Shown here piece by piece: positions 45,132 to 58,939 of a stretch of DNA of 64,000 bases. The DNA is from Diphasiastrum complanatum (Eukaryota; Streptophyta; Lycopodiopsida; Lycopodiales; Lycopodiaceae), in the NCBI GenBank assembly GCA_029204225.1, contig CM055098.1, positions 16,855,775 through 16,919,774 on the forward strand. Reading direction: 5' to 3'. The number at the start of each line of letters is the position of its first letter. Position 1 is the stretch's first letter. The notes beneath the pieces are model-generated. The model had not been told where the DNA came from and searched no databases. It saw only the letters and a list, made by a program, of their open reading frames with translations. The position numbers and the translations under genes are program-made.

Positions 45132-46645
45132 ATGGCCTCTTCCTCATCATCCTCACGAGAATCAGGCTTGAGTTCATTTCTGAGTGAATTTGGGATTATT
45201 GAAAACCTAGACTACTTCCACAGTCTATTCAGACCATATCTACATATTTTCAGGACTGCACAACCAAATTCTGACGTATTTTATGAACATTATGTCAGAT
45301 TCATAGATATACTTAGCAAGCCTGTTTTCTCCATAGGTCCAGTCCAGTACATGCATTATACTGATCTTGTTCATTTCTTCCCAACTTTTAGACATAGATT
45401 GGATAGAATGTTCACCAAATTGTTTGATTCTTTCAAAAGTAGTTCTATATGTCCGTATTGCAACAAGAAATGTCGATTGGGTGAATATCAGAGTGGTCTT
45501 GTACTTTTTCTGTTAGTTCAGATCCCAGATGATGATGAAGTTCATGTTGCTGACCCTCCTTTTGCACCCTCCTCTGTTCAGCCAACCATTAAGGATATCA
45601 GTCACTTTCTTATTGACACTTCTGATAAAGAAAGTGACTTCATTGATGTAAATACTAATGTTCTCCGGGATTCTTTCATTGGCCAAAATACATTTGATGA
45701 TGAATCCAAATCTATGGAGGATTCGAAATGTCTTTTCAATTTGCCTGTATATTATATTAATGACGATGTATATTTTACTACTGCTGATTTATGTAATTTT
45801 TTTGACTATCGTGAGGACGAGGTTCTATGTTTATTATCCGGCACAATTTTCGAATTCTCCGACTTTGTAGATTTTGAGACAGATGACCTTGTTGCTGGTA
45901 TTGATTTTGATGATGAGGAGGGTCTTATGACCGGTGAAGAATGCATGAATAAGACTTTATCAAATATAGCTGAAGATGGGTGAGGCAGACCATCCGATGA
46001 AGAATTCACGACATTTCAATCCCAGATGGGCTTCCCTCGTCCATCATTAATGCATTTCACTGATGGTTTTTCAGTATGTGGTCATTATATTGATCGTCCT
46101 GATCCGGTTGCTGCTGATGATGAAGAATGTGTAAGTGTTTAATCTTCATTGCATTTGAATGTTTTCAATCACTGAATGTGTTTTTGCTAGCATATTTCCT
46201 ATTGCGGGATGCTCTCATAGTAGATGATTTTGCTGCGAGACGAGGTGGTTTTAGACAACACGCATCCTCGTTCTAGAGGGACAGTGGACTGGGCCACTAT
46301 CTTTGGCATTTCTTGAAGAATGAGATCTGTATTGCTCATTCCAAGCTGAGCCCAGTCGGGGAGAGTCTTATAATGATAGTTAAAGCTTTATCATTTTATC
46401 TAGGAGGACATAAATTTGTTAAGACAAGTAAGATCATTTTTGTCAAAAGATCTTATGTTTTGAACATTTTAGGCTATACTGATGGAAATGTTCCTTTAAG
46501 GAGCTCCCATTATTCATTGTATTCCACTTATATTGAGCTTAGTGGAAATAAGGATAATGCACATCTATTAGATGCATACGCTAGCAGAGAATTTCTTCAT
46601 GACAATATTACCATAGAATCTGATACAAGATCTGATGATGAATAG
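45132..46645 (+). pseudogene. Acidic two-exon gene of unknown family, two in-frame stops
   Basis: Exon 1 starts at the ATG at 45132 (MASSSSSSRESGLSSFLSEF). It continues through YVRFIDILSKPVFSIGPVQY and a CPYCNKKC zinc-like motif to a TGA (45981-45983). It then reads on in the same frame (GRPSDEEFTTFQSQMGFPRP) to a donor at about 46128. Exon 2 (from 46191) reads YFLLRDALIVDDFAARRGGF, hits a TAG (46274-46276), then RDSGLGHYLWHFLKNEICIA and KALSFYLGGHKFVKTSKIIF to the stop at 46645. The reading frame is otherwise preserved. The middle part is strongly acidic. It converges on the transposase-like gene 200 bp away. I do not recognise the family. An upstream in-frame start at 45084 is less likely. 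Confidence 0.6.
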
Positions 46646-46839
46646 TTGACACTTTGTATTTTGGTATAATACAATCAATACATTTACATTGGGTATTTCT
46701 CCTCTCTTGTTCAATGGATTTGCAAAGCAATTTTTAACATGTCATGACGATCTTCTACTCAGCAATGATGATCTTCTACTCAGCAATCATCTAATTTTCT
46801 CTTCTTGTATGAACTTGCATGCTTTTCTAAACTTGTTGT

Positions 46840-49205
46840 ATTGTGTGGACTTTGTTATATGTCGAATCTGAACTCTGCGGTAGAACCACTGAAACAATTG
46901 ACAAATGTAGTTTCATTTTTCATTGGTTCCTCCATGTTGTGTATTTCGATGAAATGTTGCTCGTGCTTGCTAGTGTGACTTCTCCATCCCTTGTGATGAC
47001 CATACACTCAAGCTTCCATATGTATTTGCAAAAAATGTTGTATGATCTCTTAGTATGTGCTGCATATGTATTAACAAACTCGACACAAGTCCTTTGGACA
47101 GCTTTCTTATCAATATCAGAGTATTTTTCTTTTCTTAAAATAGCAATCATACTATCAAGCTTTTTCCATACATCAACTTTTAGTACTCTGGTTTTGCCGT
47201 CTTTCTCGAAGTCCTGAGTGGCAGCAATAATATCTGTCCAGACTGAGTGTTGAATATTAGAAGCCTTACCGGTATGATTTGATAGAAAACGATGTGCTTT
47301 TGCTCCTCCTATGCTTGGCTTAGTTGGCATGTTCCCATTCTTTCCTGAAAGCTTTTCATCTTTTTGAATTTTGACATGTCCTTTATGGAGTCCTGCTTTT
47401 GATAAAACATCTTCTAATCGAGAGATAGCTTCATTTGCTAATGATGCTGGCTTAGTATTCCAAGCAAAAACTATACGAAGATAAATGATCTTTTCTTTTA
47501 ATCTAACTTCTGCATGAAGAGTGCAAACATGCACATTTTTTAAGGGGATAGGCAGCACGGGCTTCTAGTTTGGATCTGCATATTCTCTAGTAATTCTTGT
47601 ACTCCTAGTTACATCTTTTGCCATTTCCATGCAGTACAAACAAGGGTGTTTTGATGTAACACCGTGAGAGACATTATACATACGTTTCAATGTTTTCAAA
47701 TCACCTACTAAGTGCCATTCAACATTGAAGTCTCCAACTCCTGGAACATTGAGAAGTTCTCCATCCATATGGTCCTTGATGATCCTAGGATAAGATGTCC
47801 TTGAGAATATCCATGATAATATATCATGATCCTCTTTCAGCACCTGTCCAAAGAATTAATCATACTTAGTTTACAATGTATTAATACTATTCAACGAATG
47901 TAATGTAATAATGAGGCTAGTTACCTGAAACACTGCCAACCACCATATATCATTTTATGACTGGACACTGAATTTGAAATCTTCTTGGTTCTTTGTTTGT
48001 GATAGAGCACCATTCATGAGAGTTATACTAACCTTTTCCATCTTCTGCCCTTTCACAATTTTTGACTCATTTAACTTAAGTACTATGATTATTTTGCCAT
48101 TCACCTTTTCATAGGTTATATCATAGAATGCGACGATGTATCTCAGCAAGTAATTTAGATCAACAAATAAATTGTTTGATGAGTTATAGAATATCGATCT
48201 TCCATCAGTTTCATACACCTCCTCAATTTGAAATGGAGTTCCAGTGATCTTATGCATACCTATGTTTAATGTATCCCTCTGTTTCTTCAAGTGATATGTC
48301 CTAGGGATTGGGACTTTTCTAATTTGAACTTGCTTAAAAGCTTCTCTAATTAGTTTAAATATTGTTGCATATGCTTCCCTACTAATACCTGCAAAATCAC
48401 AAGCACCCTAAACTATAGTCTTATCTAAAATATTTTGAATGTCCACCATCAAAGACTCTGCTATTTTACACTTTACATTTGAAATCCTATAGTTCATCAT
48501 GATACGCTCAGTGGATTTGCAAGTCAATATTGTGCCCAATGACATTCCTAGTGAAGCATTGTCTTTAATATTCCGAGGAGCTACTAATGCAAATCTGCAA
48601 AAAAAACAGATAGTTAACAGAATATCACCATCGCTGAAATTAAATCCAAATGTCATTGAAAAACTTACAAAATTTAGAATATGCTTACTTGAATGCACGG
48701 ATCCTTCTATTTCGATAACCTCCTTTTGAAAGCGTTTGAATATCCTTGCAACTTTGTTGCTTTCGCTTCTTACTTTTAGCCTTCTTCTTTACCAAATCTA
48801 CATCCTTCAGTAATTGTAAGTTTTCATTACGAATAGACTGTAAGACTGATTGCATTTGCTCTAGTTCTGATTTGATATTGATTGTTATCTTCTGTAATGA
48901 TTCATTATTTTTTTTAAGTTGTTCATTTTCTTCTAACGTCTTTTGGAGATGACAATCTCTATGTTGACAATAAGAGGATATCCGAATTAACTCACCTTCT
49001 AAAAAGTGAACTTTATTCATATAAAGTTGTTTTCCATGGTTTTGCAATCTTTCACAATATCCTACTAATCCACTATGCCCATTGCATATCCATGTAACTA
49101 AATGAGTTATTAAAGAGAATGTGGGATGTGTCAAAGTGCTTGGATCTTGTGAATATAATGTTCTATCTGTCCACAAATCCACGTTTTTCTTTCCTTCTGC
49201 CCTGT
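46840..49205 (-). pseudogene. Transposase-like multi-exon gene, unnamed family, broken mainly by in-frame stops
   Basis: On the minus strand, the first visible exon (about 49205-48685) encodes VDLWTDRTLYSQDPSTLTHP and a long coiled coil (about 48970-48770). It is joined by a GTAAGC/TTTGCAG intron to FALVAPRNIKDNASLGMSLG ... DKTIV, a TAG (48408-48410), GACDFAGISREAYATIFKLI and KQVQIRKVPIPRTYHLKKQR, to a TAA (47955-47957) and NDIWWLAVFQ. After an intron (GTAACT/GGACAG) comes VLKEDHDILSWIFSRTSYPR, VEWHLVGDLKTLKRMYNVSH, CLYCMEMAKD, a TAG (47565-47567) and KNVHVCTLHAEVRLKEKIIY. A one-base frame change near 47030 leads to YGSLSVWSSQGMEKSH, another TAG (46970-46972), and HRNTQHGG. The GDLK, CxxC, HAEVR and QGMEKSH...HGG series is what I would expect of an RNase H-fold transposase, but I cannot name the family. 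Confidence 0.6.
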
Positions 49206-49638
49206 AACGAGAACGATCTTCAGCAAATATTTGATTATATTATATACTATGTACGATCAATCCAATCTCCATGCTTGTATGCTTGATTGAAATTTGGAAA
49301 TGCCGCTCATTTTTTCATTCCAATAGGTAGTTGGCGCTCATATTTCCATTCTCGTGGAAGGAATGCATATGTAAACATTTTGCAATTTTTCCTGATTCGA
49401 ATTTGGGGATGGCGGTCATATTCTAGATCCAGTGAAAATATTGCCCTTTTCGTAACCAATGGAGGGAATATTTTTGAATTTAGTCTAGTTATACTGCGAA
49501 CTATTAACAGTTCTTAATTGTGACTATAGACACTGTGGTTAGATCATTGGGAGTTGGGGAGGCTTTGGGAGTGGTGTGGGCAAGCAAATAAACAATATTG
49601 TTTTATTTATTTTGATATTTTTGTATATCCTACATGGC

Positions 49639-49680
49639 ATTCCTTAAAGGGTCTTTTTGATATTGAGAACTCCTCTAATG
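49639..49680. repeat. Single copy of the 5.0-5.4 kb element's right end
   Basis: TCCTTAAAGGGTCTTTTTGA and AACTCCTCTAATGA match the right terminal repeat at 5359-5401, and similarity seems to extend outward (TAGGTCCAAACCC versus AAGGCCCAACCTC). No opposite end was found nearby. Confidence 0.6.
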
Positions 49681-49928
49681 AATCCTTTTATCGTAGGTCC
49701 AAACCCTATTTGGCCACTTGGCTTTCCCTCCAGAATGTAAACCCTACTATTTTCGGGTCTAGATTCAATGTATTCAACATTTAAATTTGAATCTACTCAA
49801 ATTCGACTTCTAACTTTCCCAAACTTTCAAAAAGTGTTTATTCAAATGAAATCTAGATCAATGAACTTTAAAAAGTCAAACTCTAAGTCTAAAATAAAAG
49901 TTGGCCTCAATTTGCCAAATATAGAAAT

Positions 49929-50138
49929 GTAACAAATATGATCAAACTAGTTGAATCTTTCACAGTTAGGGCAAGTCTTTAGCTTCATAATAGGCGAAAA
50001 CAATAATTGTCTTCCTTCGACATCTTCGACTTCTCCGATAGTTCATCGAAGTCGTCCGATATGTCGAAGCCACCTATTGAGCGATTCCCAAGATTGATTA
50101 ATCAGCTTAATCACTCCTGACAGTAGGATAATCCAACA
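49929..50138 (-). repeat. 3' LTR of Copia E (left end uncertain)
   Basis: On the minus strand a purine tract ATTAAGGGGGAG is followed by TGTTGGATTATCC at 50138. A plausible TGTAAC/GTTACA end lies near 49929. The 5' LTR is missing, so the left border cannot be confirmed. Confidence 0.6.
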
Positions 50139-50224
50139 CTCCCCCTTAATCTGGATCCATGAATGCCTTGACCTTCAGAATTAATTTTCCACAAAATCTC
50201 TTATGTGCATCCACGCTTAGTGCC

Positions 50225-50640
50225 TTAGTAAATATCAGTTATCATGTTTTGCGTTAGACAGTACTGCACGTTTACGTCTTTGTCGAGAACTTTGCTTTTG
50301 ACATAGTGATATTTAATTTCAATGTGCTTACTCCTAGAATGAAATCTAGGGTTGGCTAATAAAGCAATAACACTTCTATTATCACAAAATAAAGTTGTCG
50401 GGGCATATTGTTTCAAATAAATATGTGAAAGTATGTTTCTCAATCATATGGCTTGCTTTTTAGCTTGAGAGGCTATGATATACTCTGATTCAACAGAAGA
50501 TAGAGCTATCAAAGTTTGTCTGCGACTGTTCCATGAAATAGGACCGTTGTTGAGGAAGAATGTAAATTCAGATGTGAATTTACGAGTGTTTACATCTCCT
50601 GCCCAACTTGCATTTGAATAACCATTGAGACTACTGAGTT
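50225..50640 (-). pseudogene. RNase H of Copia E
   Basis: LCDNRSVIALLANPRFHSRS, KHIEIKYHYVKSKVLDKDVN and VQYCLTQNMITDIY cover the end of RNase H. Upstream, out of frame, are remnants of SWNSRRQTLIALSSVESEYI-type text (50460-50540). The first catalytic aspartate box falls in the degraded part. Confidence 0.75.
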
Positions 50641-50648
50641 TGTCATTG

Positions 50649-51470
50649 TCAACTGCTCCATAACAACTTTATAAGTCCATAGTAGCTTGAATGTATATTT
50701 GGTCTGGTACAGATCATTACGTATGGAGAACCTATCATCGAATGATAAGGATTCTCATGCATCTGCTCCTTCTCTTCGACTGTCTGAGGACATTGGTCCT
50801 TCCACAATTTGAGTCTTGGGTCCATTGGTGAGTGAGCTAACTTGCAATTCATTAGATTATATCTTATCAACATATATTGAATGTATCTTTGCTGAATAAC
50901 ATAGATCAACTTTCACTTTGTCTCTTTGGATTTGAATACCTCGACAGTAATGAGCTTCGCCGAGATCTGTCATGTCGAATTCTAATGACAACATTCATTT
51001 AGCATCTGTTATTAGATTGAAACTGTTGCTAAAAAGTAGTGCGTCATCCACATACAAAGTGATAGTAATAAAAGAATGTTGCATTGTCTTGAAGTAGACA
51101 TTAGGATCTGAAGTGGTTGGTTTATAGCCATGATCAAAAGTGTTGATCCTCTGGAACCATGTTATAGCAGATTGCTTCAAGCCATAAAGTGCATACATGA
51201 TTCTTTCTACCTTTGATAATATAACCTTCGGACTGTATCATGTAGATATCTTCTTTGATAACTCCATTAAGATAGGATGTACATCCATTTGATGTATCTC
51301 TAGATCGGCTGCAACAACAAATGACAATAGGAGTCTCAGTGTAGTCGACATTATGTATTTGCTAAAATCCTCTCGCGACAAGTCAAGCTTTCTTCGATCG
51401 ATGTTTATGTTATGTCCATGTCCTATACAAGGAAATCGAAATAATTCATGACGTGGATAGCCGGTCACTC
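50649..51470 (-). pseudogene. Reverse transcriptase of Copia E
   Basis: Fragments in order are LRLLLSFVVAADLEIHQMDV (51380-51260), MYALYGLKQSAITWFQRINT and LYVDDALLFSNSFNLITDAK (51198-50995; YVDD box intact), and QQRYIQYMLIRYNLMNCKLA with GSPYVMICTRPNIHSSY (50909-50649). Stops and frame changes separate them. Confidence 0.82.
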
Positions 51471-51532
51471 CAATTGTATGTAATTATTAGTTATGCTACA
51501 TCATTCCGGATGTGGTCATTTCAAGTAATTTA

Positions 51533-52265
51533 TAATCATATGAGGGCCCAGGCCTATAATTGGACATAGGAGCACTTGCATGGTGAATGACTGTTTTAAT
51601 GCAAGAATAGGAGGCCAATAGCTCAATATAGGTTGCATGGGGATCCTAAGGAGAATATTCTCTCCTCTTGGAGAGAATACATTCCATGGAAACTCGCCCA
51701 TCTCCCTATTGGAATTTTAGATTCTTGAGCCAGGTTTCCTCTCCTCTCTTGTATTCATTCACTATGGCTTGGAGGTAGATTGGTTAGGGTATTGAGTAGC
51801 CTCTCCATATTGGTTGGGTGGTTCATGCTCCACAGGTGTGCTTTTGGTTTGCATGTGATAGGATTCTTGAAGATCTTCACTTGGCAATCGTTATAGTGGT
51901 AATCATATGAGAGCCCAAACCTGTAATTGGACATAGGAGCACTTGCATGGTGAATGACTGCTTTACTGCAAGAATAGGAGGTCAATAGCTCAGTATAGGT
52001 TGCATGGGAATCCTAAGGAGAATATTCTCTTCTCTTGGAGAGAATACATTTATGAAGACTCGCCCATCTCCCTATTGGAATTTCAGATTATTGAGCCAGG
52101 TTTCCTCTCCTCTCTTGTATTCATTCACTGTGGCTAGGAGGTGGATTGATTAGGGTATTGACTAGCCTCTCCATATTGGTTGGGTGGTTCATGCTCCACA
52201 AGTGTCCTTTTAGTTTGCATGTGACAAGATTCAAGAAGATCTTCACTTGGCGATCGTTATAATTT
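51533..52265. repeat. Tandem duplication, two units of about 367 bp
   Basis: The unit starting TAATCATATGAG occurs at 51533 and again at 51900. Both contain TTGGACATAGGAGCACTTGC, TAAGGAGAATATTCTC, GGTTTCCTCTCCTCTCTTGT and CCATATTGGTTGGGTGGTTC. It is foreign to the Copia polyprotein it interrupts. It could be an LTR-like or non-autonomous insertion later duplicated. Confidence 0.85.
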
Positions 52266-52392
52266 CCATCACCCTTTATTTGATTTTGAATATCCATTTG
52301 CAATCAACTGCATTTTTGCTGGCAAACAATTCGACAATAGTCCAGGTCTGGTTCTTGAAGAGAGATGAATACTCTCTATCCATAGCTTCTTT

Positions 52393-53247
52393 TCAAAGAT
52401 CAAAATTGAACTGACTAAGTGCCTCTTTGACAATAGTCGACTCTTGAACAAGATAGGCTATAGATTCATCAATATACCTTATAGGTGGTCTGCAATCTCT
52501 TGTCGATCTTCTAGGAGGCGAGTGAACTTGATTTTTTTCATTGTGCTGTAGTTGCTGAGCTATAGCATCTACTTCGGATTCGATTTTGATAAGTGGTTTG
52601 TCTAAAGTAGACGATCTAGGACCATCAATAGGATCAGTTGACTTGGGAACAAAAATGTTCAATATTCTCTTAATGTCAGATAGTTCGACTGTATGAGCTT
52701 TGCCCTTTCCTTTGAGGTCGATGAACTGATATTCAATGAAGACCATATCCCGACTGATGAATATCTTCGACTCGACATGATCATACAACTTATAAGCTTT
52801 ATTTGAAGTAGTGTAGATGATGAAAATAGATTTGATACTATGGAAATCGAGCTTCTTCCTAATATTTTGGGGTATCTGCGCATAAGCGATACATCCAAAA
52901 ATGCATAGGTTTGATAATGACGGTTTGGAGCCTGTCCAAACTTCATGAGGTGTTTTGTCTGAGAAACCTTGACATCTATTCAGGATATAAGTTGCTAAGG
53001 AAATAGCTTCAGCCCAGAATACTTTCAAAAGTGTCGCATGATCAAGCATATACCTAGCCGATTTGACTAAGGTTCTGTTCTTTCTCTCAACAAGTCCATT
53101 CGACTGAGGAGAATAGGAGGCAATAAATTGTTGCTCAATGTCATTGTTAAGGCAATATTCCTTGAATTCGGTAAGAGATGTATTTTCCTCCATTGTCATA
53201 ATAGTTTTTAGACCGTCAATTCCGTCTGAAGGAATATTTTCATACAC
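52393..53247 (-). pseudogene. Integrase C-terminal half and linker of Copia E
   Basis: A DNGGKY box (the second aspartate, slightly out of frame) precedes FKEYCLNNDIEQQFIASYSP and QSNGLVERKNRTLVKSARYM, with the catalytic Glu in VERK. HEVWTGSKPSLSNLCIFGCI follows, then a variable linker with SPPRRSTRDCRPPIRYIDES. The frame from 53200 to 52393 is long and open, so decay is mild here. Confidence 0.85.
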
Positions 53248-53259
53248 CTCAAGGATGCA

Positions 53260-54854
<1,595 letters not shown>

Positions 54855-54859
54855 AGCAT

Positions 54860-57445
54860 GCCATTGCAGCGATTTCCAGGAGAAGCGTGTTGTAGCTAAT
54901 TAATGACATTAAGCAATGTACTTTTCTTTCTTGAAAATATTTAGTAAATATAAATCCAAATTCCATTAAGTTGAAAGGCAAAGAGGTCTGTGGTAATTGT
55001 GAAAGTCTTTTACTAGAAATTCCATATGATATTTATGGCCCACATATTCTTATTATTTTTAATTTATTTTTATCACTTACATGGATTCATTTTGAAGAAT
55101 GTTGTTGGAAAAGTTTCTACACCATTTATGACACTTTTGTGTAAGAGTATATTGCATTTGCAATAAGGTGATGATCTTTATTGTGGCCATTATTGGTGGT
55201 AAGTGACATGGTAATGGTAATTACAACAAGATTGTTAAGATGATAACATTAGGAAGAACAAAAGTATACGACATCCAAATTTTCCTTTTATTGATATGAG
55301 TTATTTAGGGTCAATGTTTGTGTTATCACAATAATTGAAGCCTTAGTGTTGAGAATCCAAGTACCTCCTTTTGAAAATGCGACATTAGATCTCAAACTCA
55401 GTATGCCATTTTTCGTCCATAAAGCATGTATCTTAAAATTGTATTAAGTTAATGACAAGCTTTTAAGTCTAGAAATGAATGATTCATTAATTTTGCTTTG
55501 GGCCATATGCTCTTAAATTCATAGTGACGTATTCTTTCTATGAGTTATATTGCAGTAAATTTATGGGTTAAGGCCAATTGGTAATAATTGTCGCCATATG
55601 TTTTGGGCCATCCTCTTAAGAATTTGATCCTCTTAAAATTTTGAATTAAAATGAAATTCCACTTTATTGTGGAGTTCTCTCCACAACTCCTCCACAAGAT
55701 TTACATGTCCACCAGTTCATAATAAAAATTTACATGCCCATATATTTTGTACAATTCGTCGACCTCCTATACTTCTTACAAAAAATGTTAATGATTTCTT
55801 TTGGGTAAGATTAAGTAACATTATTTTCAATCATCCTTTACTAAGGGAATGGTCTCTCTAGATACCTTTAACAAATTGGTAAGGGTCATTCGAGAAGTTA
55901 TAGCAAGTCCATTCATGACCCTTATTATTAGTAAATGTCATTGAAAAGTTAGAAATCATCATTTGAGAAGTTGTGATGAGCTCATAAGTGTCTTGTGAAG
56001 GTAGTTGAACGTTAATGACTGACTAGAAAATCATTCCGTGATACATCAAGTGTGGGGGGGGGGGAGGGGGATTGAGAAGGGACAATTCATGTGGACACTA
56101 CAAGAATTTTGAAATTATCAATCGATTCCACACCAACACGTTATGGGACATCGGCCCTCTCCCCCCATCCTTGCTCGAGGGTAGGGTACAAGTAGAGTGC
56201 AAGGCCTGGGGCCCTGGGCCTTCTTTGAGTGATGACTAGGTGGAAATTATTGTTCGAAAGTTTTCACGTAATGACCAGTGCAAAACTGAGTTAGCGATTT
56301 TTGATTTTTTTGTCGACATAATGTGTGGATAGCCAATGACATCTGCCACATGCCATACGTATATTCTCATATGTCATTGGGTGACCATCTGTTAAGATTT
56401 TCATGTGCCAGAATGTGCATGTGCTATGTGACAGCTCGTCCTTGGGTGATCACATGAGAATTGCTGTGGGATGGCAGAAAAAATTGTGATTCTCAAGTTA
56501 CACGAAAATTAAGTTTCTTTAGGGGACTCCAAAATACAAAGAACTTGAGCACCTGAGATTCGTGTATGGGATTTTAGCTTTTCTTCGGAAAGGACGTAAA
56601 ACGTATTAATTCATTATACAATTCTCGGTGCTGCATTTCAAACGGAAGAGAGAGTATTTTGAGCTTCGATCGCCATCTCTCATCCCTCCTCGTCCTCTCT
56701 CCCTCGCTTCTTCTGTCTATTTGCTCATAAGAGGAACAGACGAAAGAGCGTGTAGATATGTGGCAAGTTCGATTGTCTCTTATTCACATCATACATCTCT
56801 TTCTATGATTCCAAAGAAGCGCTCCAACGCGTTATTAAATTTCCAAATCATAAATGGCAGCATGGTGCTGATTCTTCCTCAATCTTCAATTCTACATTGA
56901 CTAACACGAAAGTCTGGATGCAGGTAAGGCTTGAGACTCGGATGTTATACTTTCCGCTTCTTCTTGGTCATAAGTGCAAGTTAGTAGTTCTTCTTAGCGT
57001 TTAACAATCTACAATGACTAAGAATCGTAACACTCTGTGAAAAATTCTGAATACCTTTTGTCTTTGGAATCAAGCGTATTTTGTTATAATGCTGAAATTG
57101 GAAAGTCCTCTTAAAAGTGGCTCTCGACACCTTACAATCAAGAATACTTTGTATAACTTTCAAAGCTTCATAGCGGATTGTTTTCTTTGAAATCATTTGC
57201 ATGTATGGTTCATCTCCATTAACGTCTCAAAATATTATTTTTGACATATAATTCGAAGCACTGCATATAAAGCTTTTCTGGTTGATTTTAGACACTCAAA
57301 TTTGTAATTTTAAATGTATAGTTGATAATTTCTTTAAAATCTAGATGCAAACAGACGAATGAACTCATTGACTATGGAGTTGCGTTTATTTTGACAATGA
57401 TCAAATGAAAAGTCTCACAAGAACTTCTTTAGTACAATGTTATCT
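54860..57445. other. AT-rich spacer, no gene seen
   Basis: Long non-coding stretch. A G-run (GTGTGGGGGGGGGG then AGGGGG, about 56051-56071) and a region at 56320-56440 resembling the hairpin DNA at 4.9 kb are the only things noted. The plus-strand frame at 56628-56900 shows no motif. Confidence 0.5.
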
Positions 57446-57684
57446 CTAAAGTGTTAGGCATTCAAACCCCTCAGGTACCTTCTTAGGCATCCGTACTGCT
57501 TTAACATATTTCTGCAAAGTTGATTTTTGAACTACGCTTCGAGAATCAGCTTCGGGAGCTATCCTATTTAAATCAAGAAAAAGCTCCTTGCAATGGTGCT
57601 TGACCAATCGGTTTGTGATTTTAAGTTTTTCCAGCTTGTCCGCACCCATTACCATCTCCAAAATTGACGTGCAACCTGTAATCC
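57446..57684 (-). CDS. Probable terminal exon of an unrecognised gene
   Basis: A good acceptor (CTGTTCTGCAG) precedes an open frame reading TGCTSILEMVMGADKLEKLK, ITNRLVKHHCKELFLDLNRI, APEADSRSVVQKSTLQKYVK and AVRMPKKVPEGFECLTL, then a stop. The mixed charge and lack of low complexity look like real coding sequence. Upstream exons could not be joined in phase with confidence. No family is recognised. Confidence 0.4.
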
Positions 57685-58579
57685 TGCAGAACAGCAAACA
57701 TAACAAGTATATTAATCTTCCCAAGTGCACCTTTTTCCTTTATGTGGCAGCCACTCAAAACAGCCGAATTTACATGTGCTTGCCAAAGATTAATACCTTT
57801 TACCAAAACTCTCATGCAAAAAGCCAATGAGGGATCCACACCTAAGACTAAACCTTTTGGACAGAGTTTTCAAGTGGAACAGCAAGTGGCTTGATTGCCA
57901 AAGTGTGCTTGGACCTTCGAGAAGGTTTAGTTTTCTATAAATTTCTATAAAAAGAAGTTTGCCCTTGAGCTGCGGAAGACCCAGGCTCGAGGGCCTTTGG
58001 CATTTGCCCTCAATCAAAGGCCCTCCAATACTGGAAGGCCCTCAGACCTGGGCCAACCGCCCCAAAGATCCACAAGAGGCCTGATTAGTCTTTTATTTTT
58101 CTAGGTAGCATAAACTGGATCAGAGGATTGGCCGACAATACTCTTCTTTACTCACTAATGTACTGTGTTAGGGAGGAAGCCATACGCCTGGCAGTGGCTA
58201 GGGTTTTGTAATAGGAATGACTGTTGAGATTGCATTTGATGTCTCTAATGTTGAATCTACATGATGTACCGTGGAGGGTGACACATATAGCCTTGCAAGC
58301 CTATACATGTGCATAAATAAGTGTGCCTTGGTATTTTAGTGACCCTTAACACACTTGCATCTAATATTGCGTGGTTAATGAGAAGCATCATGTTTATTTT
58401 GACTATTTACATTCATTTTCGCAAGAAAAAAAGTTTGACATTTTGATTAGTCCATGGTTTTATTTTTATTTTTATAGTGTCTTGTATGAGCATATCTAGT
58501 TACAATACTTCAACAATATTTCAAGTAAATTTATCAGTTTGTGAATCATAATGAATTCCCAACGCTTTATCTCCATGAT

Positions 58580-58800
58580 CTATTGTGTGATCTGTTGTGT
58601 TGAGAAATCATCATCACCTTTTTGTAGAGCTGGTTTAATTGTCCATATAAGTGGATCAACTTTGACTCCTTGTTCATGATTCTCAAAAGCTATTTTGCCC
58701 GTTCTCCAATTATGAATTGCTTCAGAAACTCGTAACCAAGGACGACCCAATAAAACTCGATAAACTGATGGAGCTCGGCTGTCGTACAACTCATACGCGA
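58580..58800 (-). pseudogene. Ty3/Gypsy-type protease-region fragment
   Basis: YELYDSRAPSVYRVLLGRPW followed by LRVSEAIHNWRTGKIAFENH matches the LLGRPWL block at the end of the Gypsy retropepsin domain. No active-site DSGA motif is in reach. Confidence 0.65.
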
Positions 58801-58939
58801 TGTTCATATTTACGAGTATTTGAAGTATGACATTTGTCGCACACATATGCCACAAGATGTACGTAGTAAACTCACACAATTTTTATTTGATAGTATAAGT
58901 GTTTACGCACTTATTACGTTTTGCAAACAATCTTGGACT

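Larger units (their letters stand above)
50138..53247 (-). mobile_element. Truncated Copia retrotransposon E, minus strand
   Basis: Integrase (from its second catalytic aspartate), linker, reverse transcriptase and RNase H remain in order from 53247 to 50225, followed by a purine tract and LTR. Gag, protease, the first half of integrase and the 5' LTR are absent; unrelated DNA starts at about 53260. A 367-bp tandem duplication (51533-52265) lies between linker and RT. Confidence 0.85.

Noticed and set aside
57621-57839. MDPSLAFCMRVLVKG reading as an upstream exon of the 57.4-kb exon
   Set aside because: The AAAAG|GTATTA donor there gives the wrong phase for the TTCTGCAG acceptor, so I did not join them.
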